Both the position numbers and the translations under genes were made by a program. Source: Pseudomonadota bacterium (GTDB taxonomy: Bacteria; Pseudomonadota; Alphaproteobacteria; Rhizobiales; Xanthobacteraceae). Taken from it: a DNA stretch of 30,657 bases. Below the pieces are notes generated by a model. That model was not told where the DNA came from. It did no database searches and was given only the letters and a program-made list of their open reading frames with translations. Of this stretch, positions 24,521 through 30,657 are shown piece after piece. The stretch spans positions 1 through 30,657 of the forward strand of contig JAEYAU010000027.1 in assembly GCA_023404705.1 (NCBI GenBank), in the 5' to 3' direction. The first letter of the stretch is position 1. Every line of letters starts with the position of its first letter.

Positions 24521-24550
24521 CGGCCGGTGCGGCCGCCATTTCCTCCCGTC

Positions 24551-24943
24551 TCAGGCTGCGCGGCCCAACAGCCGCAGTAGCGAACATGTGGACGATGCTT
24601 CCCGCGCGCATTGCGCCAACGCATCGGCAAGACGTGTCTCGAGCCTGGTCAAGTCCGCGATCCGGCCGCGCACGGCGCGCAGATGGGCCGTGGCCAGCAC
24701 ATGAACGTCGCGACAGGAGGTGCGGCTCGCATCACTCATCACGAGCAGCTCCTTGATGGCATCGATGCTGAAGTCGAATTCGCGCGCGTGGCGAATGAAG
24801 ATCAGCCGCTGCAAATGATCCTCGCCATAGATGCGATGGCCGCCGGCCGAGCGCGCCGGCGGCGGCAGCAAGCCGGTCCGCTCGTAGAAGCGAACCGTGG
24901 TCACATGCGCGCCGGCGGCCACGGCCAGGCGTCCGATCGTCAT
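24551..24943 (-). CDS. MerR family metal-responsive regulator
   Basis: A 130-residue MerR protein. The N-terminal winged helix starts MTIGRLAVAAGAHVTTVRFYERTGLL (1-26), followed by GGHRIYGEDHLQRLIFIRHAREFDFSIDAIKELL. A dimerisation helix covers about 80-110. Candidate metal ligands are C77, C112 and C120. The 112/120 pair has the spacing of CueR, but CueR has Ser at 77; Cys here resembles divalent-metal sensors (ZntR, MerR). The metal is undetermined. ATG 24952, three codons upstream, is an alternative start. It is divergent from the di-heme cytochrome gene and upstream of DUF2231; similar dyads are found in all three control regions. Confidence 0.9.
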   Translation of the reverse strand: MTIGRLAVAAGAHVTTVRFYERTGLLPPPARSAGGHRIYGEDHLQRLIFIRHAREFDFSIDAIKELLVMSDASRTSCRDVHVLATAHLRAVRGRIADLTRLETRLADALAQCAREASSTCSLLRLLGRAA

Positions 24944-24974
24944 TCTCGCCATGCGGTACTCCGAGGGGCCAAAT

Positions 24975-24989
24975 CTGCACCTGCTGTCG
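24975..24989 (-). promoter_or_regulatory. Candidate MerR half-dyad upstream of merR
   Basis: Read on the reverse strand, the segment ends in AGGTGCAGATTT, identical to part of the DUF2231 site, with a degenerate left half (CGACAG). No clear -10 follows. It suggests autoregulation. Confidence 0.35.
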
Positions 24990-25066
24990 ATTTGCAGTCT
25001 TAGAGGGGACCGGGGGGCGAAAGGTTCCCAAGATTCGGCGCGGCTCTTTCGAGCGGGCGAAGCGGC

Positions 25067-25097
25067 TTGCACCTGCACTTGGTGCAGTCTGTATGAG
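25067..25097 (+). promoter_or_regulatory. Candidate MerR-activated promoter of the di-heme cytochrome gene
   Basis: TTGCAC (25067-25072), a 19-bp spacer and TATGAG (25092-25097) enclose the perfect dyad CTGCAC-TTG-GTGCAG (25073-25087). A 19-bp spacer with an internal dyad is the hallmark of MerR-activated promoters. It lies about 60 bp before the gene. Confidence 0.65.
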
Positions 25098-25156
25098 AGG
25101 CGGTGTCGCGCCTGGTCTTCGGCCAAGCGCATTGCGGGCTGGATGGGAGCACCGCC

Positions 25157-26497
25157 ATGTCACCAAAATCACAGCTGTTGATCCGCGCCGGTCTCGCAAC
25201 GCTCGTGCTTGCGATATCGGCCGCTCAGGTTCGCATTCCGGCATCAGCGCAGACGAAGTCTGGTGCCGCCGATGGCTATGCCCTGCAGCTGCTGCGGGAC
25301 GGCCGGCAGATCTTTCGCCACGACACGTTCGGGAGCGAGGCGTTCTGGGGCGGGCAGCTCAAGCTGCATCAGGCGATCCAGGGCGAGAAGCTCGGCGGCG
25401 TCGGTCCCGGCGTCAGCCCGAAGCAGGCGCTAGAACTCGGTCTCAAGGTCGACATGGAGGCCGTGCCGAAGAACGTCGCGGCCGCGATCAAGGCCGGCAA
25501 GGTCGATCTGAACGATCCGGCCAATACGCTGCTGCTGCTCAAGGCGAATGCGGTGCTCGGCGTCACCGGCTTCTTCAGTCGGGACGGCAAGTCGCTGACC
25601 TCGATCGGCATCCAGTGCGCACTGTGTCACTCGACCGTGGACGACGCCTTCGCGCCGGGCATCGGCCGCCGTCTCGACGGCTGGGCGAACCGGGATCTCA
25701 ATGTGGGAGCCGTCGCGGCCTCGGCCCCCGATCTCTCGGCTTTCGTGAAGCTGCTCGATGTCGACGAGGCGACGGTCAGGAAGGTGTTGACGAGCTGGGG
25801 GCCCGGCAGGTTCGACGCCGAGCTGAACCTGGACGGCAAGGGATTCCGTCCGGACGGCAAGACCGCGGCGACGCTCATTCCGTCGGCCTTCGGTCTCGCC
25901 GGCGTGAACAACCACACCTGGACGGGCGGGTGGGGGACCGTGAGCTACTGGAACGCCTATGTCGGCAATCTCGAGATGCACGGGCGAGGCAATTTCTACG
26001 ATCCGCGCCTCGACAATGCGGAGAAATATCCGGTCGCGGCGCGCACGCGGCAGGGCCATGTGCAGACGAAGGACGACCGCATCACGGCGAAGCTCCCGGC
26101 GCTGCACTTCTATCAGCTGTCGCTGGCGAAGCCGAAACCTCCGGCCGGAAGCTTCGATCAGGCGCTCGCGCGCAATGGCGAGACGCTGTTCAACGGCAAG
26201 GCGCGCTGCGGCTCATGCCATGTGCCGCCGCTGTTCACCGAGCCGGGCTGGAACACGCACAAGGCCGAGGAGATCGGGATCGACGACTTCCAGGCCCAGC
26301 GCTCGCCCGAAGGGACCTATCGGACGGAGCCGCTGCGCGCGCTCTGGGACACGAAGAAGATCCACAAGGGCGGCTTCTATCACGACGGCCGCTTCGCCAC
26401 GCTCGAAGATGTCGTCGCGCACTACGACCGGCACTTCGGCCTGGCGCTGAGCGAGCAGGAGAAGCGGGAGCTGATCGCGTTTCTCAAGTCGATCTAG
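25157..26497 (+). CDS. Di-heme c-type cytochrome (cytochrome c peroxidase-like)
   Basis: A 446-residue exported protein with a signal peptide at about 1-32 (cleavage after PASAQ or similar). Heme-c sites are C154-x2-C157-H158 (CALCH) and C351-x2-C354-H355 (CGSCH), about 200 residues apart, as in the di-heme peroxidase superfamily. The N-terminal segment IFRHDTFGSEAFWGGQLKLH (about 52-71) and the GGVGPGVSP region precede heme 1. The C-terminal part with GGFYHDGRFATLEDVVAHYDRHF (405-427) matches the end of that family. Peroxidase activity is not proven; other di-heme redox roles are possible. GGGAG at 25145-25149 fits ATG 25157. Divergent from merR. Confidence 0.88.
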   Translation: MSPKSQLLIRAGLATLVLAISAAQVRIPASAQTKSGAADGYALQLLRDGRQIFRHDTFGSEAFWGGQLKLHQAIQGEKLGGVGPGVSPKQALELGLKVDMEAVPKNVAAAIKAGKVDLNDPANTLLLLKANAVLGVTGFFSRDGKSLTSIGIQCALCHSTVDDAFAPGIGRRLDGWANRDLNVGAVAASAPDLSAFVKLLDVDEATVRKVLTSWGPGRFDAELNLDGKGFRPDGKTAATLIPSAFGLAGVNNHTWTGGWGTVSYWNAYVGNLEMHGRGNFYDPRLDNAEKYPVAARTRQGHVQTKDDRITAKLPALHFYQLSLAKPKPPAGSFDQALARNGETLFNGKARCGSCHVPPLFTEPGWNTHKAEEIGIDDFQAQRSPEGTYRTEPLRALWDTKKIHKGGFYHDGRFATLEDVVAHYDRHFGLALSEQEKRELIAFLKSI

Positions 26498-26536
26498 CCC
26501 TGGCGATCGCCGAAAGACTCGGTCGAGCGGTTGTGA

Positions 26537-26554
26537 GCGGCCTCTCGCGGCCGC
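26537..26554. terminator. Weak hairpin between convergent genes
   Basis: GCGGCC-TCTCGC-GGCCGC forms a 6-bp stem between the cytochrome and DUF1036 gene ends. There is no T-tract, so termination is uncertain. Confidence 0.25.
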
Positions 26555-26567
26555 GCACACACCGCGA

Positions 26568-27101
26568 TCACTTGTAGCTGTAGGTGAACGTCGTGTCGTC
26601 GGCGACGACGCGCTCGACCTTGATCTTGCGGAAGCCGCGCAGGACCTCGTTGCCCGTGCAGGTGTAGTTCTTGGAATTCATCCGCTCGTAGGGCCGCCCG
26701 CGATCGACGCAGAGCTTGAAGTCGGCGTTCTTCGGCGGCGGCCAGACGAAATTGCCGGAGTAGCCGTGCACGAAGATCGAGTGCGAGGCGTAATTGCCGA
26801 AGCGCCGCGTCGCGACGTTGGCGCAGGCGCCTTTCTCGATCTTGTACCAGGCATGCACCGTCAGATTGTCGTCGCTCGGCTTGTCGTAGACCGCGACGGC
26901 GCCATAGACGGTCTGGCGCGTGGACTCGTTGCAGAGCTTGAGCGTGTAGCGCTCTTCGCCCGTGGGCTTGGTGTCGCCGGCGGATTTCTCGGCGGACGGC
27001 TCCTGCTTGTCCTGTGTGGCCTGCGCGCTGGCCTGCATCGACCAGACGAGGCAGGACAGACCCAGCCCGATTGCGAGCACACGACTGGCGATGTTCTGCA
27101 T
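26568..27101 (-). CDS. DUF1036 family secreted protein
   Basis: A 177-residue exported protein. The signal peptide covers about 1-27 (VLAIGLGLSCLVWSMQASA). The mature part starts with a charged linker and then the DUF1036 core from about 52: LKLCNES, VYGAVAVYDK, HAWYKIEKGACANV and FVHGYSGNFVWP. Four Cys (57, 93, 131, 148) probably form disulfides. The role is unknown; the family is common in Alphaproteobacteria. GAGGGG at 27108-27113 fits ATG 27101; another in-frame ATG lies five codons upstream. Longer upstream frames read into the tRNA gene and are not credible. Confidence 0.85.
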   Translation of the reverse strand: MQNIASRVLAIGLGLSCLVWSMQASAQATQDKQEPSAEKSAGDTKPTGEERYTLKLCNESTRQTVYGAVAVYDKPSDDNLTVHAWYKIEKGACANVATRRFGNYASHSIFVHGYSGNFVWPPPKNADFKLCVDRGRPYERMNSKNYTCTGNEVLRGFRKIKVERVVADDTTFTYSYK

Positions 27102-27206
27102 GTGCAGCCCCCTCATTCCCCTAGGGGAAGAGTACAACAGGCGTTGCGGCTTGCAACCGTCGAGGGCGGGTCCGAGGAGGGCTGGGGCTTCGGGGCCAGG
27201 CGCAGC

Positions 27207-27241
27207 CCACCCTGAGAAGCCGGAAGAGCGAAGCAGGGTGG
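27207..27241. repeat. Inverted repeat flanking the tRNA-Thr 3' end
   Basis: CCACCCTG (27207-27214) and CAGGGTGG (27234-27241) are perfectly complementary and directly abut the tRNA 3' end. It may act in termination or 3' processing, or be a remnant of an intergenic repeat. Confidence 0.5.
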
Positions 27242-27313
27242 TGCCGGGTGAGGGGATTGAACCCCCGACCTTCGGTTTACAAAACCGCTGCTCTACCGCT
27301 GAGCTAACCCGGC
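27242..27313 (-). tRNA. tRNA-Thr (anticodon TGT)
   Basis: A complete cloverleaf on the reverse strand, 72 nt without CCA. Acceptor stem GCCGGGT/ACCCGGC, D-loop AGCGGTA, anticodon loop TTTGTAA with TGT at 34-36, and T-loop TTCAATC. Position 27-43 is a G/A mismatch. CCA is not encoded. A TATATC box lies at 27328-27323 upstream. Confidence 0.95.
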
Positions 27314-27390
27314 GACCCCGCCGATATAGCGGGCGCAGGAGATGAGCGGAAGGGCTCGGGCGGCGGTGGGCCGCGAGCTCAGCCCTCTGG

Positions 27391-27614
27391 ACCGTCATCC
27401 TGAGGTGCGAGCATCACGTCGCTCGCCGACGTGATGCGAGCCTCGAAGGATGCCGGCCGCTGAATCGCAGCGGACAATGTTGCGACGCAGCCGATGTCGG
27501 ATGTTTCCGACATCGGCCGTTTTGAAAATGTCCAGGTCGGCAACAGCCGACCTGGGGGGCCGTTCATCCTTCGAGGCTCGGCTGCTGCGCAGCCTCGCAC
27601 CTCAGGAGGACGGT
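27391..27614. repeat. Composite multi-hairpin repeat element
   Basis: The outer arms 27391-27411 and 27594-27614 match at 20 of 21 bases (CTCGCACCTCAGG). A second pair, 27436-27452 and 27565-27580, carries GCCTCGAAGGATG and its complement. Inside are GCATCACGTC/GACGTGATGC (27411-27437) and three core hairpins: CCGCTG/CAGCGG (27457-27473), GCCGATGTCGGA/TCCGACATCGGC (27490-27517) and CCAGGTCGGC/GCCGACCTGG (27532-27555). No gene is seen between 27314 and 27773. Confidence 0.8.
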
Positions 27615-27773
27615 CGATAGGTGCGAGCAGGGCCACATCAGCGGCCGCTTCGTCTGCGATCGGGTCACCGCGACATTAAGATTACCGCATGATTTAGCCC
27701 CGCCATTAACGGCTTTCCGCGCCGTCAGGCGTTACACTGCCGGCGATTTCACGAAGCCCGAGCAGGAGCCGAT

Positions 27774-28193
27774 ATGGGAGCCAGGAGCGCGAGCATTGCC
27801 GCACTGTTGTTCCTCGGCGCGCCCGCTTTCGCGGATCACGCGCCCGTCGTCGTCCTCCCGGGCAAGGCCGGCGTTCCGGTCGTGCACTACGGCTGGGACC
27901 TGCGCGGCACCGTGGTGCATGGCGACTGGGGCCTGCATCGCGCCGGACACGGACGCATGTGGATCGAAGGCCCCGCCTACTATGTGGGGCCGCACGAGCC
28001 CGGCGCTTTCTATCCGCACACGGGCCGCGCGCCCGCTTACGGGCGCCGCGAAATCGATGTGCCACGCCGCCCGGCGCCGGGGCCGAGCTACTATCGGGAG
28101 TGGACGATCGAATCCGATCCGAAGAGTCCCGCCACCATCTATCCGCCTTACGAGCCGCCGTCCGTGACCATCGAGCCGCGGCGCTGGCGCTAG
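27774..28193 (+). CDS. Small secreted hypothetical protein, Pro/Tyr/His-rich
   Basis: A 139-residue exported protein. A signal peptide covers about 1-20 (SIAALLFLGAPAFA). The mature part is rich in Pro, Tyr, Gly, His and Arg, with YGWDLRGTVVHGDWGLHRAGHG near 39-60 and repeated YPPY- and RRP-type segments later. I do not recognise a domain; many Bradyrhizobium-like genomes carry such envelope proteins (general knowledge). AGGAG about eight bases upstream supports ATG 27774. It is followed in the same direction by a second secreted His-rich protein. Confidence 0.75.
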   Translation: MGARSASIAALLFLGAPAFADHAPVVVLPGKAGVPVVHYGWDLRGTVVHGDWGLHRAGHGRMWIEGPAYYVGPHEPGAFYPHTGRAPAYGRREIDVPRRPAPGPSYYREWTIESDPKSPATIYPPYEPPSVTIEPRRWR

Positions 28194-28338
28194 CGCGGTT
28201 CCGACGAAGGACCGGCCGAAAAAGAACATGCGCCAATGATTGGTTACGTCCTTCCCGCAACGGGCGGACGAAAATGGGGGTGAACCCCGAGCGTACCGGT
28301 CTCTCGCCGAGAGCCGGCTGTGTCACAGGGAGTCTCGA

Positions 28339-28866
28339 ATGTCAGTCCGCCTGTTGGGGATCGCCGCGGCCGCCGCCGTCACGACCCTCGCCACTGTCGC
28401 GCCGGCCGCCGCCGGCTGCTGGAGCTGCGGTTGCGCGCCGGCCTACACCTATGTGCAGCCGCGCGTCGTTTATGTGCAGCCGCCCTGCGCGGCCTATCAG
28501 CAGCGCCCCGTCTATGTCGTGAACCAGGGGCCGACCTTCACGCAAGCGGCGCCGCCCGAGGCGATGCCGAACCCGTATATCCGCCATCATGCGCGGCCCT
28601 ATCCGTATGGCGCCTCGATGCCGTACTGGCGCCATCACCGTCGCCATCACGTGCGCGGTCACTTCTATCGCGCGCATCGCGTCCATGCGCCGATGTACCG
28701 GCCGCATCGCGTGTATGTCGGCCCGCGCGTCGTGCACGGGCCACGGCGTCTCGTCGTGCCGCATCGCATGCAGCCGGCGCACATGCCGATGCACCGGCAC
28801 ATGCACCAGGGCCACGGCCCGAGGCCGCAGGGACAGACCCCGCGCCACCGGCATCAACAGCCGTAG
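28339..28866 (+). CDS. Secreted His/Arg-rich protein with CWSCGC motif
   Basis: A 175-residue exported protein with a signal peptide at about 1-25 (LLGIAAAAAVTTLATVAPAAA). The mature N-terminus has CWSCGC, followed by Tyr/Val/Pro-rich segments (YVQPRVVYVQPP). The C-terminal half is strongly His/Arg-rich (RHHRRHHVRGHFYRAHRVHAP and MHRHMHQGHGP). Metal or anionic-polymer binding is plausible but unproven. No known domain is recognised. The Shine-Dalgarno is weak (CAGGGAG, about 10 bases upstream). A strong intrinsic terminator follows the stop. Confidence 0.75.
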   Translation: MSVRLLGIAAAAAVTTLATVAPAAAGCWSCGCAPAYTYVQPRVVYVQPPCAAYQQRPVYVVNQGPTFTQAAPPEAMPNPYIRHHARPYPYGASMPYWRHHRRHHVRGHFYRAHRVHAPMYRPHRVYVGPRVVHGPRRLVVPHRMQPAHMPMHRHMHQGHGPRPQGQTPRHRHQQP

Positions 28867-28888
28867 GCGCAATTCCAGAGGGGGCTGG

Positions 28889-28921
28889 CGCGGCGGGTGA
28901 AAGCCCGCCGCGTTTTTGTTT
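28889..28921 (+). terminator. Intrinsic terminator
   Basis: A perfect 9-bp stem, CGCGGCGGG (28889-28897) and CCCGCCGCG (28904-28912), with a 6-base loop TGAAAG, is followed by TTTTTGTTT. It lies 22 bp after the stop of the His-rich protein gene. Confidence 0.9.
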
Positions 28922-28934
28922 GCGCGGTGATCCA

Positions 28935-29025
28935 CACTCCGTTCGTCCGCGAAAGCGGGGACGCAGCGCCGCAACGCATGAGCTTGCCGCCCCTGGACGC
29001 CGCTTGCGCGGGCGCGAACGGAGTG
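28935..29025. repeat. Palindromic repeat, decayed copy 3
   Basis: Perfect 11-bp outer arms CACTCCGTTCG (28935-28945) and CGAACGGAGTG (29015-29025) match the family at 9962 and 19005. The inner hairpins (CCGC-GAAA-GCGG and a degenerate CGCTTGCGCGGG region) are eroded. It lies between the terminator and the rlmB stop. Confidence 0.7.
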
Positions 29026-29029
29026 CGGG

Positions 29030-29833
29030 TCAGGCCGTCTTCGTCGTCGCGATGTAGAGCGCGAGCGCGGTCGCATTGGAGACGTTGAGGCTCTTGATCG
29101 CGCCCGGCATGTCGAGGCGCGCGACGAGATCGCAGGTCTGGCGCGTGAGATGGCGCAGGCCCTTGCCCTCGGCGCCGATCACCAGCGCGAGCGGCGCCGT
29201 GAGCGCGCTCGCCGCGAGATCGCTCTCGCCCTCGCTGTCGAGGCCGACCAGCAGGAAGCCGCGCTCCTTGAGCGCCAGCATGGCGCGGGCGAGGTTCTGC
29301 ACCGTCACGATCGGCACATATTCGAGCGCGCCCGAGGCGGACTTCGCGAGCACGCCGGTCGCTTCCGGGCTGTGGCGCGCCGTCATCACGACGGCCGTGG
29401 CCGCGAAGGCCGCGGCCGAGCGCAGGATGGCGCCGACATTGTGCGGATCCGTGATCTGGTCGAGCACCAGCACGAGGCCCGCGTCAGGCAGGTCCTCGAG
29501 CGCCGGCGAGGGCAGGGGATCGGTCTCGATCAGCAGGCCCTGATGCACGGCGTCGGGCGGCAGCTGCGCCGCGATCGCGTCGGGGCGCACCAGCTCGGGC
29601 TCCACGGGCAGCGGCACGCCCTCATCGGCGAGGCGGCGCGCGGCGTTCTCGGTGGCGAGGATCTTGCGGATGCGCCGCGCCGGATTGCCGAGCGCGGCGA
29701 TCACCGGGTGCCAGCCATAGACCAGCGCGGGGCCGTCGGCGCTGCGCTCGGCGCGCGGGCCGGGACGCCCGCGGCCGGGCGGGCGCGACTGGCGGGATCT
29801 CGGCTTGCGGGGATCGAAACGGCGCTCGCGCAT
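29030..29833 (-). CDS. rlmB: 23S rRNA (guanosine-2'-O-)-methyltransferase RlmB (TrmH/SpoU family)
   Basis: A 267-residue SpoU/TrmH methyltransferase that 2'-O-methylates a G in 23S rRNA domain V. A basic, Arg/Pro-rich extension covers residues 1-33. The N-terminal substrate-binding domain opens at about 37-60 with ALVYGWHPVIAAL. SpoU motifs are clear: motif 1 DQITDPHNVGAILRSA (125-140; N132, R138), motif 2 LVIGAEGKGL (217-226; E222) and motif 3 SLNVSNATALALY (248-260), which forms the trefoil-knot SAM site. RlmB is preferred over TrmH because of the N-terminal domain. Divergent from the tRNA-Tyr/tRNA-Gly pair. Confidence 0.92.
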   Translation of the reverse strand: MRERRFDPRKPRSRQSRPPGRGRPGPRAERSADGPALVYGWHPVIAALGNPARRIRKILATENAARRLADEGVPLPVEPELVRPDAIAAQLPPDAVHQGLLIETDPLPSPALEDLPDAGLVLVLDQITDPHNVGAILRSAAAFAATAVVMTARHSPEATGVLAKSASGALEYVPIVTVQNLARAMLALKERGFLLVGLDSEGESDLAASALTAPLALVIGAEGKGLRHLTRQTCDLVARLDMPGAIKSLNVSNATALALYIATTKTA

Positions 29834-29962
29834 GGGCGCTTGATGTCACGCCCTCCGCGGCTTGGCAATTTGCCGGACGGGCGGTTCCGGATGGCACCCG
29901 GGCGTTCCGGCTCCATATTCCTGGCATCGGCCGATTGACCCAAGTGACTGTGCCCAAACGGG

Positions 29963-29991
29963 TTGACACCATCCCGGCCGGTCACCATAAC
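29963..29991 (+). promoter_or_regulatory. Candidate sigma-70 promoter of the tRNA-Tyr/tRNA-Gly operon
   Basis: TTGACA (29963-29968), a 17-bp spacer and CATAAC (29986-29991) predict a start near 29998, about 80 nt before tRNA-Tyr. Perfect -35 and 4/6 -10. Confidence 0.65.
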
Positions 29992-30080
29992 GGCGCGCGC
30001 TCGTATCCCTGCCCGGAGGCGGGGCGGTGGCGTGTTGCCGGCAAGCCGGCCCGCCGGACGGGTGCATCTGGCTGTGGCGC

Positions 30081-30166
30081 GGGAGAGTGTCCCGAGTGGC
30101 AAAGGGGGCGGACTGTAAATCCGCTGGCTTACGCCTTCGTAGGTTCGAGTCCTACCTCTCCCACCA
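30081..30166 (+). tRNA. tRNA-Tyr (anticodon GTA)
   Basis: An 86-nt class II tRNA with a long variable arm and encoded CCA. Acceptor GGGAGAG/CTCTCCC, anticodon region GGACTGTAAATCC with GTA, T-arm TAGG-TTCGAGT-CCTA. It lies 12 bp before tRNA-Gly in the same direction. Confidence 0.96.
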
Positions 30167-30178
30167 CGCCATGGCCCT

Positions 30179-30252
30179 GCGGGTGTAGCTCAATGGTAGA
30201 GCAACAGCCTTCCAAGCTGATGACGAGGGTTCGATTCCCTTCACCCGCTCCA
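30179..30252 (+). tRNA. tRNA-Gly (anticodon TCC)
   Basis: A 74-nt tRNA with encoded CCA. Acceptor GCGGGTG/CACCCGC, D-arm GCTCAATGGTAGAGC, anticodon region CCTTCCAAG with TCC, T-loop TTCGATT. Co-transcribed with tRNA-Tyr. Confidence 0.96.
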
Positions 30253-30416
30253 AATTTTCGATGACATGTAACTGTCTCCGCGCGTCGCACGCGGCCGACG
30301 TGTGATCAGATGGCTTCTGTGCTCGCGCGAAGGTGCAGTGCAGGAACCATGGCGGCGTACTGACAGTTCTCGCTTCGGGTGGGCGCAGCCGGAAGGCTGC
30401 AACGTCGGAGGCGACC

Positions 30417-30657
30417 ATGCTGTCACGACGCTCTCTGCTCGGCTCTCTCCTGACCGGAATCGTAGGCCTTGGGATAGGCGCCGCGCTTGTCCCGATCGCG
30501 ACCAAGGATGCGGATGCACAAGGAGGGCCGACGGGCGCCGGTGGTGGCCCGCCTTCGGGTGGCGGCGGTGGTCCACCGTCCGGCCCCGGTGGTGGTCCGT
30601 CGCCGGAGCGGCCGTCCTCGGGCCGTCCGTCGCGTCCCGGCGGTGGTCGCCCAGGGC
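30417..30657 (+). CDS. Exported Gly/Pro-rich protein, partial (runs off the end)
   Basis: An open frame of 80 codons from ATG 30417 to the window end, without a stop. The N-terminus MLSRRSLLGSLL (SRR-x-L-L) resembles a Tat signal, followed by a hydrophobic stretch (GIVGLGIGAALVPIA) and a likely cleavage near DADAQ. The mature part is low-complexity GGGPPSG-type repeats with Pro, Ser and Arg. GGAGG at 30407-30411 is 5 bp before ATG. The function is unknown. It follows the tRNA pair. Confidence 0.65.
   Translation, partial: MLSRRSLLGSLLTGIVGLGIGAALVPIATKDADAQGGPTGAGGGPPSGGGGGPPSGPGGGPSPERPSSGRPSRPGGGRPG

Noticed and set aside
26537..26554. Strong terminator between cytochrome and DUF1036 genes
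   Set aside because: Only a short stem without a T-tract; kept as a low-confidence feature only.
26962..27345. Plus-strand ORF with GIEPPTFGLQNRCSTAELTRR
   Set aside because: It is the antisense translation of tRNA-Thr, a well-known spurious pattern.
29935..30264. Plus-strand ORF through the tRNA-Tyr/tRNA-Gly region
   Set aside because: It reads through both tRNAs and has no protein family features.
30152..30505. Minus-strand ORF with RVKGIEPSSSAWKAVALPLSYTR
   Set aside because: Antisense translation of tRNA-Gly, with no start signals; the real gene here is on the plus strand at 30417.
1..30657. CRISPR arrays, integrases, transposases or phage genes
   Set aside because: None was seen; repeats are palindromic and dispersed, not regularly spaced direct repeats.

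Overview
The window is a GC-rich chromosomal segment with dense, intact genes and many palindromic intergenic repeats. Gene content suggests an alphaproteobacterium of the order Rhizobiales (Bradyrhizobiaceae/Xanthobacteraceae-like): an HWE-family histidine kinase, TRAP and tripartite tricarboxylate (TTT) transporters, CaiB-type CoA-transferases, DUF1036, and RlmB beside tRNA-Tyr and tRNA-Gly. The genus is an inference, not something read directly.

Region 1 (about 100-5940) is a divergon. On the minus strand lie a TetR regulator, a fumarylacetoacetate-hydrolase-family enzyme and a cupin. On the plus strand lie a TRAP transporter (dctP-dctQ-dctM) and a second, paralogous cupin. Both arms start from overlapping promoters around 2350-2399, with a TetR-like operator. 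Region 2 (6022-12071) is a GntR/FCD regulator divergent from a crotonase, a CaiB/BaiF CoA-transferase and a TTT transporter (tctC-tctB-tctA). Two near-identical palindromes exactly 63 bp apart lie in its control region. Together these two blocks look like an uptake and CoA-dependent catabolic island for organic acids whose identity cannot be read from sequence. Several active sites are unusual: the TRAP binding protein lacks the usual carboxylate-binding Arg, the crotonase lacks both catalytic Glu, and both cupins carry HxT instead of HxH.

Region 3 (12200-19000) is a mixed stretch: two small secreted proteins, a GT-C type membrane glycosyltransferase, a Crp/Fnr regulator, an orphan HWE histidine kinase and a secreted TPR-like protein. 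Region 4 (19091-22683) has a solitary form-II-like CoxL/xanthine dehydrogenase large subunit and an acyltransferase-3 membrane protein. Region 5 (22687-26497) has a GNAT acetyltransferase, a SAM methyltransferase, a DUF2231 membrane protein, a MerR metal regulator and a divergent di-heme cytochrome. Related dyads with 19-bp promoter spacers suggest that MerR controls both directions.

Region 6 (26568-30657) has a DUF1036 protein, tRNA-Thr(TGU), a large multi-hairpin element, two secreted Pro/Tyr/His-rich proteins, a clear intrinsic terminator, rlmB, tRNA-Tyr, tRNA-Gly and a partial exported Gly/Pro-rich protein that runs off the end. Palindromic repeat elements sit mostly between convergent gene ends. 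In two cases they supply the last codons or the stop codon of a gene, and in one case an element lies inside the TTT operon.
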